Below are positions 51,801 to 56,822 of a DNA stretch of 64,000 nt, one piece after another. Location: contig NC_135552.1 of the NCBI RefSeq assembly GCF_964340395.1, positions 8,062,494 to 8,126,493 of the forward strand, in the 5' to 3' direction. Numbering within the stretch: position 1 is the stretch's first letter; every line of letters begins with the position of its first letter. This stretch comes from Glandiceps talaboti (taxonomy: Eukaryota > Hemichordata > Enteropneusta > Spengelidae). Both the position numbers and the translations under genes were made by a program. The notes under the pieces are model-generated. The model saw only the letters and a program-made list of their open reading frames with translations, was not told the origin of the DNA and searched no databases.

Positions 51801-53072
51801 GAGAGAATTCTAGCATGATGCAAATAACCAGAATTCAATGGGGCAGTCACATCTTAGGATGGGTAAGAACTTGGTGATGGTACTGACTTGACATCATGTT
51901 TGTCAACAAACAAAAAAAACCCACTTCATCCAGAAATGTGTATCACATGACCACTTAAATTTAAGTCCTAAACTTCAATGCAGCACTGAATGTTAAAATC
52001 TTAGCTAGCACTGAACTTAAAAGTCCTTAGCTAGCTTCTGTGTACAGTGAATACAACACAACACTGATGAGTACAAATGAATAAAAACTGATGACAAACC
52101 TTTGAATCGACATCTCCAATATCTACACCACCTTCATGGTAGAACAGAATAGTATCACAACTCCTTGATGAATAAATACATACATACATCTCATCTTCAG
52201 CTTCATGGGCTACAAAGGGTTCTATGATGAAATTCTTTAACAGACCATTGGCTTCACCAATCTGTAACGAAAATTGTGATAGTTTCAACTACATGTATTA
52301 GTATACAGGTTTACAAATCTGGTTTGTTTGTTTTTTTATTTTAAAATGACCGTATATGGTTGAGGATTGGGTATTTATTTTGGATTTTATTTTTCATAAA
52401 ACGGTTTTATTGTGGCTTCCTTCTTGAAAAATCAATGTGAAACAACATTGACCAAGTCTGTGTTTGTAACTCAATACATTGCAAAAAGCTTTCAAAATGT
52501 GTAAAAAGTTTGTTATTGTATGTCCAATAAGAAACATTTTACTCACATATTAATTTTTTGCAATTTATTGAGTTACAAACAAGGACTTGGTATATGTTGT
52601 TTCACATTAATTTTTCAAATAGGAAATGATGATGATAAAATTGTTTTATAAATTAAAAATCAAAATACCCAGTCCTCAACCACATGGCCACTTTAAAAGA
52701 AAGAATTAAATGCAAATGTATTACTTTTCACCCTGCTCAGCATATTTTTCTTTGTTATATTTGAGTATCTGATTATATAAATTAAACCAAACCATTTTGC
52801 AAGTATTTTTTACAAGTGTATGTGTCAGTCTTATTCATAATTTTGCAGCAGTGTTGTAAGAACTGACTGAACCAGAGTATACAAAGTGTTCCACAATGGT
52901 GTGGGTGTACAGTACATATGTACAGATGTACACAATAATGTAATTATACCTTGAAGTTCGTGCCCAGTCTTGTAGACAACCATTCTTTAACTCCATCTAA
53001 ATCAGTGTTCACTTTGATGAGTCCAAGTTTACCACGTCTCTTAATCAGCTGGTCTGGTTTTACAACAAGACG
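15744..53072 (-). CDS. ACLY: ATP-citrate lyase (ACLY), 26 coding exons seen, 5' end missing
   Basis: Cleaves citrate with ATP and CoA to acetyl-CoA and oxaloacetate in the cytosol, supplying lipid synthesis and acetylation. Exons in order (minus strand): 53072-52950, 52261-52100, 50036-49939, 49100-49021, 45262-45135, 41919-41801, 40973-40772, 40114-39997, 39297-39149, 37850-37707, 37358-37252, 36973-36805, 36173-36069, 35314-35118, 29429-29348, 28764-28654, 27891-27764, 26964-26871, 26389-26235, 25731-25581, 24618-24475, 23571-23458, 22166-22084, 21329-21253, then either 20687-20590 or 15838-15744. Every junction is GT-AG and phases agree, giving 1,045 or 1,044 codons with no stop. N-terminal ATP-grasp, CoA-binding/ligase with the phospho-His motif FGHAGA, and C-terminal citrate-synthase-like domains follow the animal enzyme throughout. 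About 53 N-terminal codons are not found. Length plus these fits the usual 1,100 residues. Confidence 0.96.
15950..16115. repeat. Dispersed repeat, family A, copy 1
   Basis: Shares GAGCCATAGAAAAAGTTG, AAGACTGATCCTATTAAATC and GAGAACCTGGGACTGAAACTCTGG with copies at 27115-27270 and 34640-34752. The GGTTTCAATC-type motif on the minus strand loosely resembles a tRNA B box, so a SINE origin is possible but not shown. Confidence 0.6.
16270..16640. repeat. Dispersed repeat, family B, copy 1
   Basis: Matches 53868-54200 in the same orientation over several hundred bases, for example GGCATTTTGCTAATGACCTA against GGCATTTTGCTATCAACCTA, and CACCACGTAAGTAGAACCAACTC against CACCACGTGAATACAACCAACTC. Confidence 0.7.
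19316..19460. mobile_element. Foldback MITE, 'TTATTCCCCAATATTTT' family, copy 2
   Basis: The left arm CATTTTCCCAATATTGTTCT and the right arm AAGGGAAAATACTGGGGAA are inverted. The core TCTAGTGACATGGTCCCTTA is shared with the copies at 13634-13769 and 62119-62264. Confidence 0.65.
20590..20687 (-). CDS. ACLY: ACLY terminal exon 25a (proximal alternative)
   Basis: Acceptor TTCAAACACAG, phase 1, directly compatible with the donor at 21253. It encodes [20 protein letters not shown], then [12 protein letters not shown] and TAA. Over the 26 codons aligned with exon 25b, 22 amino acids are identical, 14 codons differ only synonymously and 4 change the residue (L/M, G/S, S/A, L/M). Both copies therefore look selected as coding exons, producing two ACLY C-termini with different last residues. 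The exons could be mutually exclusive alternative last exons, tissue- or stage-regulated; this is inferred. Confidence 0.92.
20688..21252. other. ACLY intron, no feature seen
   Basis: 565-bp intron with no repeat or open frame of note. Confidence 0.6.
21253..21329 (-). CDS. ACLY: ACLY coding exon 24 (penultimate)
   Basis: Encodes [20 protein letters not shown] and RSMGFIG, part of the citrate-synthase-like catalytic region. It begins in phase 2 and ends in phase 1, the phase needed by either terminal exon. Confidence 0.95.
21330..22083. other. ACLY intron, no feature seen
   Basis: 754 bp, AT-rich, no recognised repeat. Confidence 0.6.
22084..22166 (-). CDS. ACLY: ACLY coding exon 23
   Basis: Encodes [20 protein letters not shown] then RNCGCFTM. 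The NVDG and RNCG blocks are hallmarks of the C-terminal citryl-CoA lyase module. Confidence 0.95.
22167..23457. other. ACLY intron containing a SINE
   Basis: Apart from the tRNA-derived SINE at 23038-23303, nothing recognised. Confidence 0.6.
23038..23303 (-). mobile_element. tRNA-derived SINE-like element, copy 1
   Basis: Read on the minus strand it starts with a tRNA-like head: GGAGTCATGATGGGTGAATG, then a perfect B box GGTTCGACCCC (complement of 23236-23246). It ends in a GTACTTTGAGCACAGCG...AAAGCGCTAC tail. It aligns with 56492-56822 in the same orientation, and its AAAGCGCTTTCTAC-type tail resembles 29575-29625. It is a SINE rather than a tRNA gene because the tRNA arms do not close well and there is a long unrelated body. 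Confidence 0.7.
23458..23571 (-). CDS. ACLY: ACLY coding exon 22
   Basis: Encodes [20 protein letters not shown] then [18 protein letters not shown]; phase 0 to 0. Confidence 0.95.
23572..24474. other. ACLY intron with dispersed repeat
   Basis: Contains the family C repeat at 23944-24125 and a short stretch with GAGAGGGCGCTGT. No exon recognised. Confidence 0.55.
23944..24125. repeat. Dispersed repeat, family C, copy 1
   Basis: Shares TACTGTAAAC, TTCTCAAAGACT, ACTAATTACCAGA and CTTATTTTTGCATATTTGTT with 35350-35525 (same orientation). A rearranged copy is at 42152-42330. Confidence 0.7.
24475..24618 (-). CDS. ACLY: ACLY coding exon 21
   Basis: Encodes [20 protein letters not shown] through [12 protein letters not shown]. 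The G-I-G-H-R-V motif holds the citrate-synthase-type catalytic His of the lyase module. Confidence 0.96.
24619..25580. other. ACLY intron, no feature seen
   Basis: 962 bp, no recognised repeat or exon. Confidence 0.6.
25581..25731 (-). CDS. ACLY: ACLY coding exon 20
   Basis: Encodes [20 protein letters not shown], then [23 protein letters not shown] and a SGLLTI end. The [14 protein letters not shown] block is the conserved CoA/citrate-synthase-like catalytic segment. Confidence 0.96.
25732..26234. other. ACLY intron, no feature seen
   Basis: 503 bp, nothing recognised. Confidence 0.6.
26235..26389 (-). CDS. ACLY: ACLY coding exon 19
   Basis: Encodes [20 protein letters not shown] through [15 protein letters not shown], the start of the citrate-synthase-like domain. 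Confidence 0.96.
26390..26870. other. ACLY intron, no feature seen
   Basis: 481 bp, nothing recognised. Confidence 0.6.
26871..26964 (-). CDS. ACLY: ACLY coding exon 18
   Basis: Encodes (N)[31 protein letters not shown], the linker between ligase and lyase modules. Confidence 0.95.
26965..27763. other. ACLY intron with dispersed repeat
   Basis: Contains the family A repeat copy at 27115-27270; otherwise nothing recognised. Confidence 0.55.
27115..27270. repeat. Dispersed repeat, family A, copy 2
   Basis: TTAGCCATAGAAAAAGTTG, AAAAGAATGATCCCATGT and CCAGGGATTGAAACATTGGCC match copies 1 and 3. Confidence 0.6.
27764..27891 (-). CDS. ACLY: ACLY coding exon 17, phospho-histidine site
   Basis: Encodes [20 protein letters not shown] then [22 protein letters not shown]. 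The His in F-G-H-A-G-A is the residue phosphorylated during catalysis in the succinyl-CoA-synthetase-like part of the enzyme. Confidence 0.97.
27892..28653. other. ACLY intron with dispersed repeat
   Basis: Holds the family D repeat at 28441-28620, next to the acceptor side of the upstream exon; otherwise nothing recognised. Confidence 0.55.
28441..28620. repeat. Dispersed repeat, family D, copy 1
   Basis: TTTTTGCTAAGTTTGGGA, TTGGTAACAGAGG and TAGATTTTACCTACTT...CAAAGACAC match 36200-36362 in the same orientation. Confidence 0.6.
28654..28764 (-). CDS. ACLY: ACLY coding exon 16
   Basis: Encodes [20 protein letters not shown] then [17 protein letters not shown]; phase 0 to 0. Confidence 0.97.
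28765..29347. other. ACLY intron with 20-bp minisatellite
   Basis: Dominated by the CATTTACATATTCATGACAT repeat at 28998-29170. Confidence 0.6.
28998..29170. repeat. Minisatellite, about 20-bp unit
   Basis: About eight degenerate copies of CATTTACATATTCATGACAT. Confidence 0.85.
29348..29429 (-). CDS. ACLY: ACLY coding exon 15
   Basis: Encodes (R)[20 protein letters not shown] then MIVMLGE. It joins in phase 2 to exon 14 across a 5.7-kb intron. Confidence 0.96.
30694..30939 (+). pseudogene. Transposable-element coding fragment with 2A-like ribosome-skipping motif
   Basis: The 81-codon frame carries a hydrophobic run (about residues 11-37) leading to [20 protein letters not shown]; the 2A core D-I-E-T-N-P-G-P is at 30811-30834. 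Such motifs near the N-terminus of ORFs are known from non-LTR retrotransposons and some immune-receptor genes of marine invertebrates. The segment after it ([11 protein letters not shown]...ESGACHS) then hits a stop, and no reverse transcriptase or other domain follows within the window. It lies antisense in an ACLY intron. It is best read as the decayed 5' part of an element; family uncertain. Confidence 0.6.
32469..32499. repeat. Hairpin-ended dispersed repeat (Helitron-like 3' end?)
   Basis: GCCCCCGCCTCGGAC, loop TTC, GTCCGACGGGGGC is a strong stem-loop followed by TAAAAAATG. It is preceded by a (ACGCACGG)-type microsatellite (32411-32450). A stem ending in C-T-A-A resembles the hairpin plus CTRR end of Helitrons, but the 5' end was not found. 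Confidence 0.45.
32736..33276. mobile_element. Non-autonomous DNA element, 541 bp, about 75-bp TIRs, TA target
   Basis: The left end TATTAATCGCC (32736) pairs with the right end GGCGATTAATA (33276). Inside, CCGGAAG...GTCATTCTCAGCCATACGTTACA on the left pairs with TGTAACGTATGGCTGACAACGAC...CTTCCGGG on the right. TA at both borders fits a TA target duplication (Tc1/mariner-like). No transposase is present. Confidence 0.7.
34609..34640. repeat. Hairpin-ended dispersed repeat
   Basis: GCTACGCTTTCAGC, loop TTTC, GCTGACAGCGGAGC forms a stem, followed by TAAAAATAGG as in the hairpin at 32469-32499. Family A repeat copy 3 begins right after it. Confidence 0.45.
34640..34752. repeat. Dispersed repeat, family A, copy 3
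   Basis: AAAAAGAATGATCCCATGTA, ACTGATAAGATAACATTTA and GAGAACCTGAGATTGAAACCC match copies 1 and 2. Confidence 0.6.
35118..35314 (-). CDS. ACLY: ACLY coding exon 14
   Basis: Encodes [20 protein letters not shown] through [11 protein letters not shown]; contains the [10 protein letters not shown] and [10 protein letters not shown] nucleotide/CoA-binding blocks. Confidence 0.97.
35315..36068. other. ACLY intron with dispersed repeat
   Basis: Contains family C repeat copy 2 (35350-35525); the rest shows nothing recognised. Confidence 0.55.
35350..35525. repeat. Dispersed repeat, family C, copy 2
   Basis: TACTGTAAACCTAGACATG, TAGTTCTCAAAGACTCA and CTTATTTTTGCATATTTGTT match copy 1 at 23944-24125. 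Confidence 0.7.
36069..36173 (-). CDS. ACLY: ACLY coding exon 13
   Basis: Encodes [20 protein letters not shown] then [15 protein letters not shown], the CoA-binding Rossmann segment ending in I-I-G-P-A-T. Confidence 0.97.
36174..36804. other. ACLY intron with dispersed repeat
   Basis: Contains family D repeat copy 2 (36200-36362). Confidence 0.55.
36200..36362. repeat. Dispersed repeat, family D, copy 2
   Basis: TTTTTGCTAAAGTTGGGAAC, CGGTAACAGAAAGAGG and AGTAGATTTTACCTACTT match copy 1 at 28441-28620. Confidence 0.6.
36805..36973 (-). CDS. ACLY: ACLY coding exon 12
   Basis: Encodes (S)[19 protein letters not shown] through [17 protein letters not shown], strongly like the animal enzyme ([18 protein letters not shown]). 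Confidence 0.97.
37252..37358 (-). CDS. ACLY: ACLY coding exon 11
   Basis: Encodes [20 protein letters not shown] then [15 protein letters not shown], the start of the ligase CoA-binding region. Confidence 0.97.
37359..37706. other. ACLY intron, no feature seen
   Basis: 348 bp, nothing recognised. Confidence 0.6.
37707..37850 (-). CDS. ACLY: ACLY coding exon 10, regulatory linker
   Basis: Encodes the low-complexity linker [20 protein letters not shown] then [18 protein letters not shown], ending [15 protein letters not shown] aligns with the vertebrate S-R-T-A-S-F site whose Ser (human Ser455) is phosphorylated by insulin- and cAMP-regulated kinases, so this regulatory site appears kept. 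The sequence around it is otherwise diverged. Confidence 0.93.
37851..39148. other. ACLY intron, no clear feature
   Basis: 1.3 kb with a T/CTTT-rich tract near 38100-38130; no element boundaries recognised. Confidence 0.55.
39149..39297 (-). CDS. ACLY: ACLY coding exon 9
   Basis: Encodes [20 protein letters not shown] then [38 protein letters not shown] and ANFLL are family blocks. Confidence 0.96.
39298..39996. other. ACLY intron with (GGT)n
   Basis: Contains a GGT microsatellite at about 39620-39652; otherwise nothing recognised. Confidence 0.55.
39620..39652. repeat. (GGT)n microsatellite
   Basis: About ten GGT units on the plus strand. Confidence 0.9.
39997..40114 (-). CDS. ACLY: ACLY coding exon 8
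   Basis: Encodes [20 protein letters not shown] then [19 protein letters not shown]; the [15 protein letters not shown] block is near invariant in the family. Confidence 0.97.
40115..40771. other. ACLY intron with a small foldback MITE
   Basis: Holds the MITE at 40294-40435. Confidence 0.55.
40294..40435. mobile_element. Foldback MITE, 'TACTCA-GAGTC' family, copy 1
   Basis: The left end TACTCAAAGAGTCGAAAATA pairs with the right end TATTTTGACTCAGTGAGTA. TCTTGGAAGCGAA and TTTCACTTCCAAGA are inner parts of the inverted arms. The flank GTTCATGGACTCTGGG and the GACATCTCGTCAGCATTGTCAG core recur in 49200-49430. Confidence 0.65.
40772..40973 (-). CDS. ACLY: ACLY coding exon 7
   Basis: Encodes (S)[19 protein letters not shown] through [15 protein letters not shown]. 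It includes ICDLGG...NYGEYSGAP and IANFTNVA blocks of the citrate-binding half of the ATP-citrate ligase module. Confidence 0.97.
40995..41315. repeat. Minisatellite, TGTTGATATGGGCATAGCAAG-type unit
   Basis: Degenerate tandem units such as TGTTGATATGGGCATGGCCAG and TGTCTATATATGGACATAGC. It begins about 20 bp upstream of the acceptor of exon 7, so it may lie within the splicing-signal region of that intron. Confidence 0.85.
41383..41508. mobile_element. Foldback element (126 bp)
   Basis: TATAGCATTCATATTAAGTG at the left pairs with CATTTGATATGAATGCTATA at the right. The middle holds a doubled AGTATACTGTATACTGTT unit. Confidence 0.65.
41801..41919 (-). CDS. ACLY: ACLY coding exon 6
   Basis: Encodes [20 protein letters not shown] then [19 protein letters not shown]; strong family match. 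Confidence 0.97.
42152..42330. repeat. Dispersed repeat, family C, rearranged copy 3
   Basis: ACTGTAAACCTGGACATTTTCGC matches the family C start. The rest (TAGTGACTAAAATGCCTTC...CATGAACACAGTGTACCAGTCTGGT) is the reverse complement of the family's second half, so this copy is inverted internally. Confidence 0.6.
42413..43864. mobile_element. hAT-like non-autonomous element, 1.45 kb, with subterminal GGTAGCCC repeats
   Basis: The ends CAGGGCTCGAAATTCG (42413) and CGAATTTCGAGCCCTG (43864) are perfect 16-bp inverted repeats, flanked by the direct repeat AGCTT (42408-42412, 43865-43869). Multiple GGTAGCCC/GGGCTACC motifs sit just inside both ends, as expected for transposase-binding subterminal repeats. 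C-A-G-G-G ends fit hAT elements. A 5-bp duplication is unusual for hAT, although a 5-bp-target hAT group is described. No transposase is recognised inside. Confidence 0.75.
44160..44525. repeat. Imperfect inverted duplication
   Basis: CAACTGCCGACATCAGACCA...GAACCTGTTACAAACAGGGA (about 44175-44220) is repeated inverted at about 44505-44560. CACTTGGCATGGC...GTACAGAGACTTG (44248-44282) is the counterpart of CAAGTCTCTG...GCCAAGTGTT (44445-44482). It is a foldback of about 400 bp. Confidence 0.6.
44695..45118. repeat. Minisatellite of GAATACAGAATATAGTCTGAGACA-like units
   Basis: Degenerate A-rich tandem units of roughly 20-30 bp. They end about 16 bp downstream of the donor of exon 5. Confidence 0.85.
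45135..45262 (-). CDS. ACLY: ACLY coding exon 5
   Basis: Encodes [20 protein letters not shown] then [28 protein letters not shown] and the W-G[11 protein letters not shown] block are diagnostic for ACLY. Confidence 0.97.
45727..45950. repeat. Tandem repeat, about 54-bp unit, four copies
   Basis: Unit begins TAGTCCAGGACACATAGACT and ends CTACCAAATTAGCAG; four copies, the last diverging. Single degenerate fragments continue to about 46020. Confidence 0.9.
46277..46760 (+). pseudogene. Degraded protein-coding sequence inside a TIR element, unrecognised
   Basis: One frame runs from 46292 ([20 protein letters not shown]) to about 46535. The protein-like sequence then continues in another frame ([20 protein letters not shown], then [17 protein letters not shown] and [20 protein letters not shown]) up to 46760, where a MITE interrupts it. 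At least one frameshift and an insertion separate the parts. The second part faintly recalls the start of transposon-borne proteins with SWIM or YqaJ-type domains, but no such domain is present, so I assign no function. Confidence 0.45.
46761..47002. mobile_element. MULE-like foldback MITE with perfect 9-bp target duplication
   Basis: Termini CAATCTGATTAAAATCCGAT and its inverted partner ending in AATCAGATTG. Nearly the whole 242 bp folds back on itself (GCAAAATAACGAAGGTAAAA paired arms). AACAGCTTC is found at both 46752-46760 and 47003-47011. A 9-bp duplication is typical of Mutator-like elements. Confidence 0.8.
47415..47637. mobile_element. MULE-like foldback MITE, second copy, 9-bp target duplication
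   Basis: Same family as 46761-47002: the outer arms are almost identical and the centre differs. Flanks GTCTTATAC (47406-47414) and GTTTTATAC (47638-47646) match at 8 of 9. Confidence 0.8.
48653..48793. repeat. (TATG)n/(TACG)n microsatellite
   Basis: About 140 bp starting as ATGT units and drifting to ACGT and TACG units. Confidence 0.95.
49021..49100 (-). CDS. ACLY: ACLY coding exon 4
   Basis: Encodes (D)[19 protein letters not shown] then [16 protein letters not shown] is the ATP-grasp metal/nucleotide-binding segment shared with succinyl-CoA synthetase beta. Confidence 0.96.
49236..49430. mobile_element. Foldback MITE, 'TACTCA-GAGTC' family, copy 2
   Basis: Right end TTTTGACTCTGTGAGTA and left part TTGATTCACAAATTTCTTGG form the inverted arms. 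It contains GACGTCTCTCGTCAGCATCAT as in copy 1 (40294-40435), and the left flank TGTTCATGGACTCTGGGT is also shared, so the element may start further left than the arms. Confidence 0.6.
49550..49930. repeat. AT-rich minisatellite (ATGCAAATTAGCAACAGTTT-type)
   Basis: About ten degenerate units of 30-45 bp containing ATATGTAAATTAGCAACA. The array stops roughly 10 bp before the donor of exon 3. Confidence 0.75.
49939..50036 (-). CDS. ACLY: ACLY coding exon 3
   Basis: Encodes [20 protein letters not shown] then [12 protein letters not shown]; a fast-evolving part of the ATP-grasp domain, placed by its phase and by the flanking exons. Confidence 0.92.
50037..52099. other. ACLY intron, 2.1 kb, little recognised
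   Basis: A 41-bp direct duplication (GATGAGCTCTATAGAAATATC) occurs at about 51086-51170. No exon or element boundary recognised elsewhere. Confidence 0.6.
51086..51170. repeat. 41-bp tandem duplication
   Basis: GATGAGCTCTATAGAAATAT and the following GTGTCTACTCTA occur twice in direct tandem. Confidence 0.85.
52100..52261 (-). CDS. ACLY: ACLY coding exon 2
   Basis: Encodes [20 protein letters not shown] through [23 protein letters not shown] and the [12 protein letters not shown] block are ATP-grasp hallmarks of ACLY; phase 0 to 0. Confidence 0.97.
52262..52949. other. ACLY intron with foldback element
   Basis: Largely occupied by the 52340-52698 inverted repeat. Confidence 0.6.
52340..52698. 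mobile_element. Foldback element, about 360 bp
   Basis: TTTTAAAATGACC...GGTTGAGGA (left) pairs with TCCTCAACCACATGGCCACTTTAAAA (right). Inner arms TGAAACAACATTGACCAAGT and ACTTGGTATATGTTGTTTCA also pair, as do GAGTTACAAAC segments. TTTAAA at both outer ends suggests an AT-rich target; no coding sequence inside. Confidence 0.7.
52950..53072 (-). CDS. ACLY: ACLY coding exon 1 of those visible (about residues 54-94)
   Basis: Encodes [20 protein letters not shown] then [21 protein letters not shown]. The [16 protein letters not shown] block is near invariant. The acceptor TGTTTTAG precedes CGT in phase 0, so at least one more coding exon (start codon plus about 52 codons) must lie upstream. Confidence 0.96.
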
Positions 53073-53867
53073 CTAAAACAAAGGAAAAAAAACAATCTTT
53101 AAATTGAAAATTACTGTATATACGACATTATACATTGCAAGCCACAATAACTTATCATATATATATACCTGTATACATGTAGTAATAGGAAAATGTATAA
53201 TGTACATGTAGTTGTGTTCAGGGATGTAGATTATGGCTGATAGCCAGCAAAAACAAGTACCTAGTTCTACCATGTATTCATATTTTTATTTGGTAAACTC
53301 CAATGTTTGAATCTCACAGTCTTGGATTACCAGTAGAAACATTTGGATTATAGATGGGTATTCAGGATTAACTTTTTCTTTAATCCAATCAGACAACTGT
53401 TTTTCTTGCCTCAATCCTAATCTGAGATTGGTCTTTCACTTTAGACAACTTCAAGCAGTGTTGCAGCCAGCATTTTGAAAGAGTTGGACATCATGTCCCG
53501 AGACTTTCATTTTTCTAGGTCATCATAAATTTTTGGGGGACATTATAAAAAAAGTGCCAATGGCATTGTAGCACAACTGTACAGTTTTTGAAAATATTTA
53601 CCCACATGCTGATACATGCTAGATATTTGATATTTGCTGAATGATTATCCAGTTGCCTACTTAACCCTGTTGTTATCTATGCAATATACATGATCATTTG
53701 GCTGTTGCTATAGGCATGGTCATGTTGCTAATATATTTGCATATGATTTTAGTGTGAGTCATCTATGACCCATCACTTCCTAAATTGTGGATCAGGTCCA
53801 AAAAAATGTGTGTCAAAAGACCCAAAAACCCCCTCTGGCTGCAACACTGGACAAGTTGATGTTAGTC

Positions 53868-54200
53868 TGGAATCCAAACATGTGGGGATTTCACTCTCAC
53901 TTTTCTACTCCCAAGCCTGGCATTTTGCTATCAACCTATTGTTTTAATGAAGCTATGGCCAGAAGACAGGCACACAGTCTTATTAGCTTTTAATTCTTTC
54001 AACTTTGAAATGACGTCAACAGTGTCACCACGTGAATACAACCAACTCGGAGGGTTGAGCTGTACAATGTAAACATAATTACCATATTCAACATCACTGT
54101 AGGGAATCGGAATCTACAGTTTGAATATATGACCATTACAACGAAATGCAAGGCATGGTAGGAGAAAATCGAGAACGAAATCTACACAAAAACTGGATTC
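53868..54200. repeat. Dispersed repeat, family B, copy 2
   Basis: Direct match to 16270-16640, including GGCATTTTGCTATCAACCTA and CACCACGTGAATACAACCAA. It ends in a CTGGATTCTAGACTATG stretch that corresponds to GCATTCTAGACTCTAGG. Confidence 0.7.
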
Positions 54201-55783
54201 TAGACTATGTTGATGTGGTAATTCCAATGGAAACCACCTGCAAAATATCCCAGTACATAGTTAGGTTACACGTTTATTCAACATTACACGGGTCATCGAC
54301 ATTCTGAAATCACCTGGGAATTTCACATTTTGATGACATCAGCAACATAAAAAATGGAAAAATTCCACCTAAATCCAAACATATTTAATCCTCTATCCTT
54401 CAATTTATACACACCTAATCAGTACGACATTAAATTCCAGTGTGCACATAGTGTTTGTAATGGTAGAATCAATTAGCCACACTCATGGGAAATGCACCAA
54501 TCAAAAAGATCAAGCCTGCCTTTAATTCTGTCAGATCACGCCATACTTCTCACTAAATGCTGACTGATGTAGTGAGGAACAGATTCAATACATTTATGCT
54601 GAGGGTTACGAGGGTCAGGTAGTCTGCAAAAATGTATTTAACCTTTTCAGAGCCATTTATATTTCTGTTAACATTTAGAGGAAAGGGTTTTTTTTTCATA
54701 CTGTGATATACATCACTTGCAAGGGAATTGATTTGTGTCTGGTATGGATTTTGTGTTGGTTTGCTGATTGAAAATAACTCTCAATTCATTAGAAAATTTC
54801 CATCAAAGTATTCAAATTGTGATTTCATAATAGGATTTTATTTTTATGCAGCGTTGAGAAATATATACACATAGCTTGGGTGTTAATTCATTTTGTACTT
54901 AAAGTTTCTAAAAATACATTTCTTGTACATTGATAAAATTTCCTAAATTTTTGTCAATATATAGAAAATGTACAAGTATTATACCTACATTGATTAGTTC
55001 AAGTAATTGCCATGGCAACCGCAATGATTTGGACATATGTTTTGACAGTTCCATCACTTTTGATCAAACTGATCTATTCCGCAGCTACTCAAATAATGTC
55101 TACTTTCATCTATTTTGATAGTTGGAAGAATAAATATGCCACATATGAACTTGTCACAATGGTCAATAACATCCACAAATGCTAACGTTACATAATTTTT
55201 TGTATCATTTTAGTAAAAATTTTGTAAAACCATGACAGTACTATGAACTCATTAGAGTATTTTAAACCCAAGTTTGTTCAACATGAATTGCCTGAAATGT
55301 TTTCACTGCAGAAAAATAAATCAATGTCAAAATACATGATAGTACTTCTATCATATGCAAATTTTACAACATACTTGTACAACTACAAGCGAACATATTA
55401 ATAAATAATATACATGTAGACTTTACACTTATTTCAGTGTCAAAAATAACACATTTGTTTACAAATGTAATGCAGTTCTGAGTACTTGGCAGTTGCTAGG
55501 CACTTCTCTCATAACAACACTCACATCTGCTGTCAAAATTTCCAATTTTGTTATCTGCCTACATGTATAATGTCAATTGAGGCTTATTAAATGTGTACAT
55601 GTCTCAAATGAGTTTCCAGCTGACATTTTATCCTGTCAAATCATTAAAAACACAAACAATCAGTGAGGACTGGGGAGAGAGAGTGACATCACTGAATAGT
55701 GGAAATCTTGACAGATCACTACATAGATACGTGTAGGTTGTTAGCTTTGCATTTTGCATATACCACATACAAGCATCATCAAT

Positions 55784-56022
55784 AGAATATCGTCTGTATC
55801 ATTGTATATGTATATTATAGAATATCGTCTGTATCATTGTATATGTATATTATAGAATATCGTCTGTATCATTGTATATGTATATTATAGAATATCGTAT
55901 GTATCATTGTATATGTATATTATAGAATATCGTATGTATCATTGTATATGTATATGTATATTATAGAATATCGTATGTATCATTGTATATGTATATTATA
56001 GAATATCGTCTGTATCATTGTA
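55784..56022. repeat. Minisatellite, 35-bp unit, about seven copies
   Basis: GAATATCGTCTGTATCATTG followed by TATATGTATATTATA, repeated with C/A variation (CGTCTG or CGTATG) and one 6-bp internal expansion. Confidence 0.95.
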
Positions 56023-56491
56023 CACGTTATACGATAGTCAATATGGATAACAAACTACATATATTATACTGTCACTGTGTAAAGGATTATGGATACATGT
56101 ACATTTTACTGTCAGTAACAGCTTGTTTACATCTTAACAAGTAAGTAATACATGTACAATATTTCCATATTTTTATCACATTTCTTTGGCTTGGATATGC
56201 TAGTGTATACTAGTATGAATTCTGCATGATGATAGACACAATTATATTTCCCTATTTTTGACACAGAGTTAATCTGCCTTCTTAATACATACCTTATTTC
56301 AACAACTAATTTTTAGCGTTTTTGTAATTATTGGAACCAGTTTGTTGTTTTTAGCTCTATTTGTTTGATTGTAACTTTAAACTTTAAACTATAACGGTCT
56401 ACTTGAAAATGGCAAGAAATCATTCACAAATACCACAAACTGTTACCAAACCTGCTTTTCCCTTTCTTCATAAAGGATCTTGAGACCTAGT

Positions 56492-56822
56492 AACAATATT
56501 TATATGTAAGTTATTTTTACATAACACTCCCATTCTGTACTCAAAACACTCTATCGTTACCCCATGCACGGACCTATAATGCCAAAATGACCCCTTTTGT
56601 ACTTCCTAAACAATGTAGTACTACACATATAATTCCTACTGCCTGTACGCTGGATGATATCCTTCACATAAAAACTACTGTCCTACCAGATTCCAATTAT
56701 GCAGCTGCATCATTACAGTTCAAACTTGTCCTATTAAAGGACAAATAGCCATTCACACAACTGACAGCTGAAGATTCCCAGTCAGCCAACTCTAACCATA
56801 CAACCATTATGACTCCATGATT
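56492..56822 (-). mobile_element. tRNA-derived SINE-like element, copy 2 (diverged)
   Basis: Same order of blocks as 23038-23303: CTCAAAACACTCTATCGTTACCCC...CACGGACCTATA at the tail side and CAGTCAGCCAACTCTAACCAT...CATTATGACTCC at the head side. The B box has decayed. Confidence 0.6.

Noticed and set aside
55784-56022. Possible CRISPR-like array
   Set aside because: The units are head-to-tail without unique spacers, and the locus is eukaryotic; it is a minisatellite.
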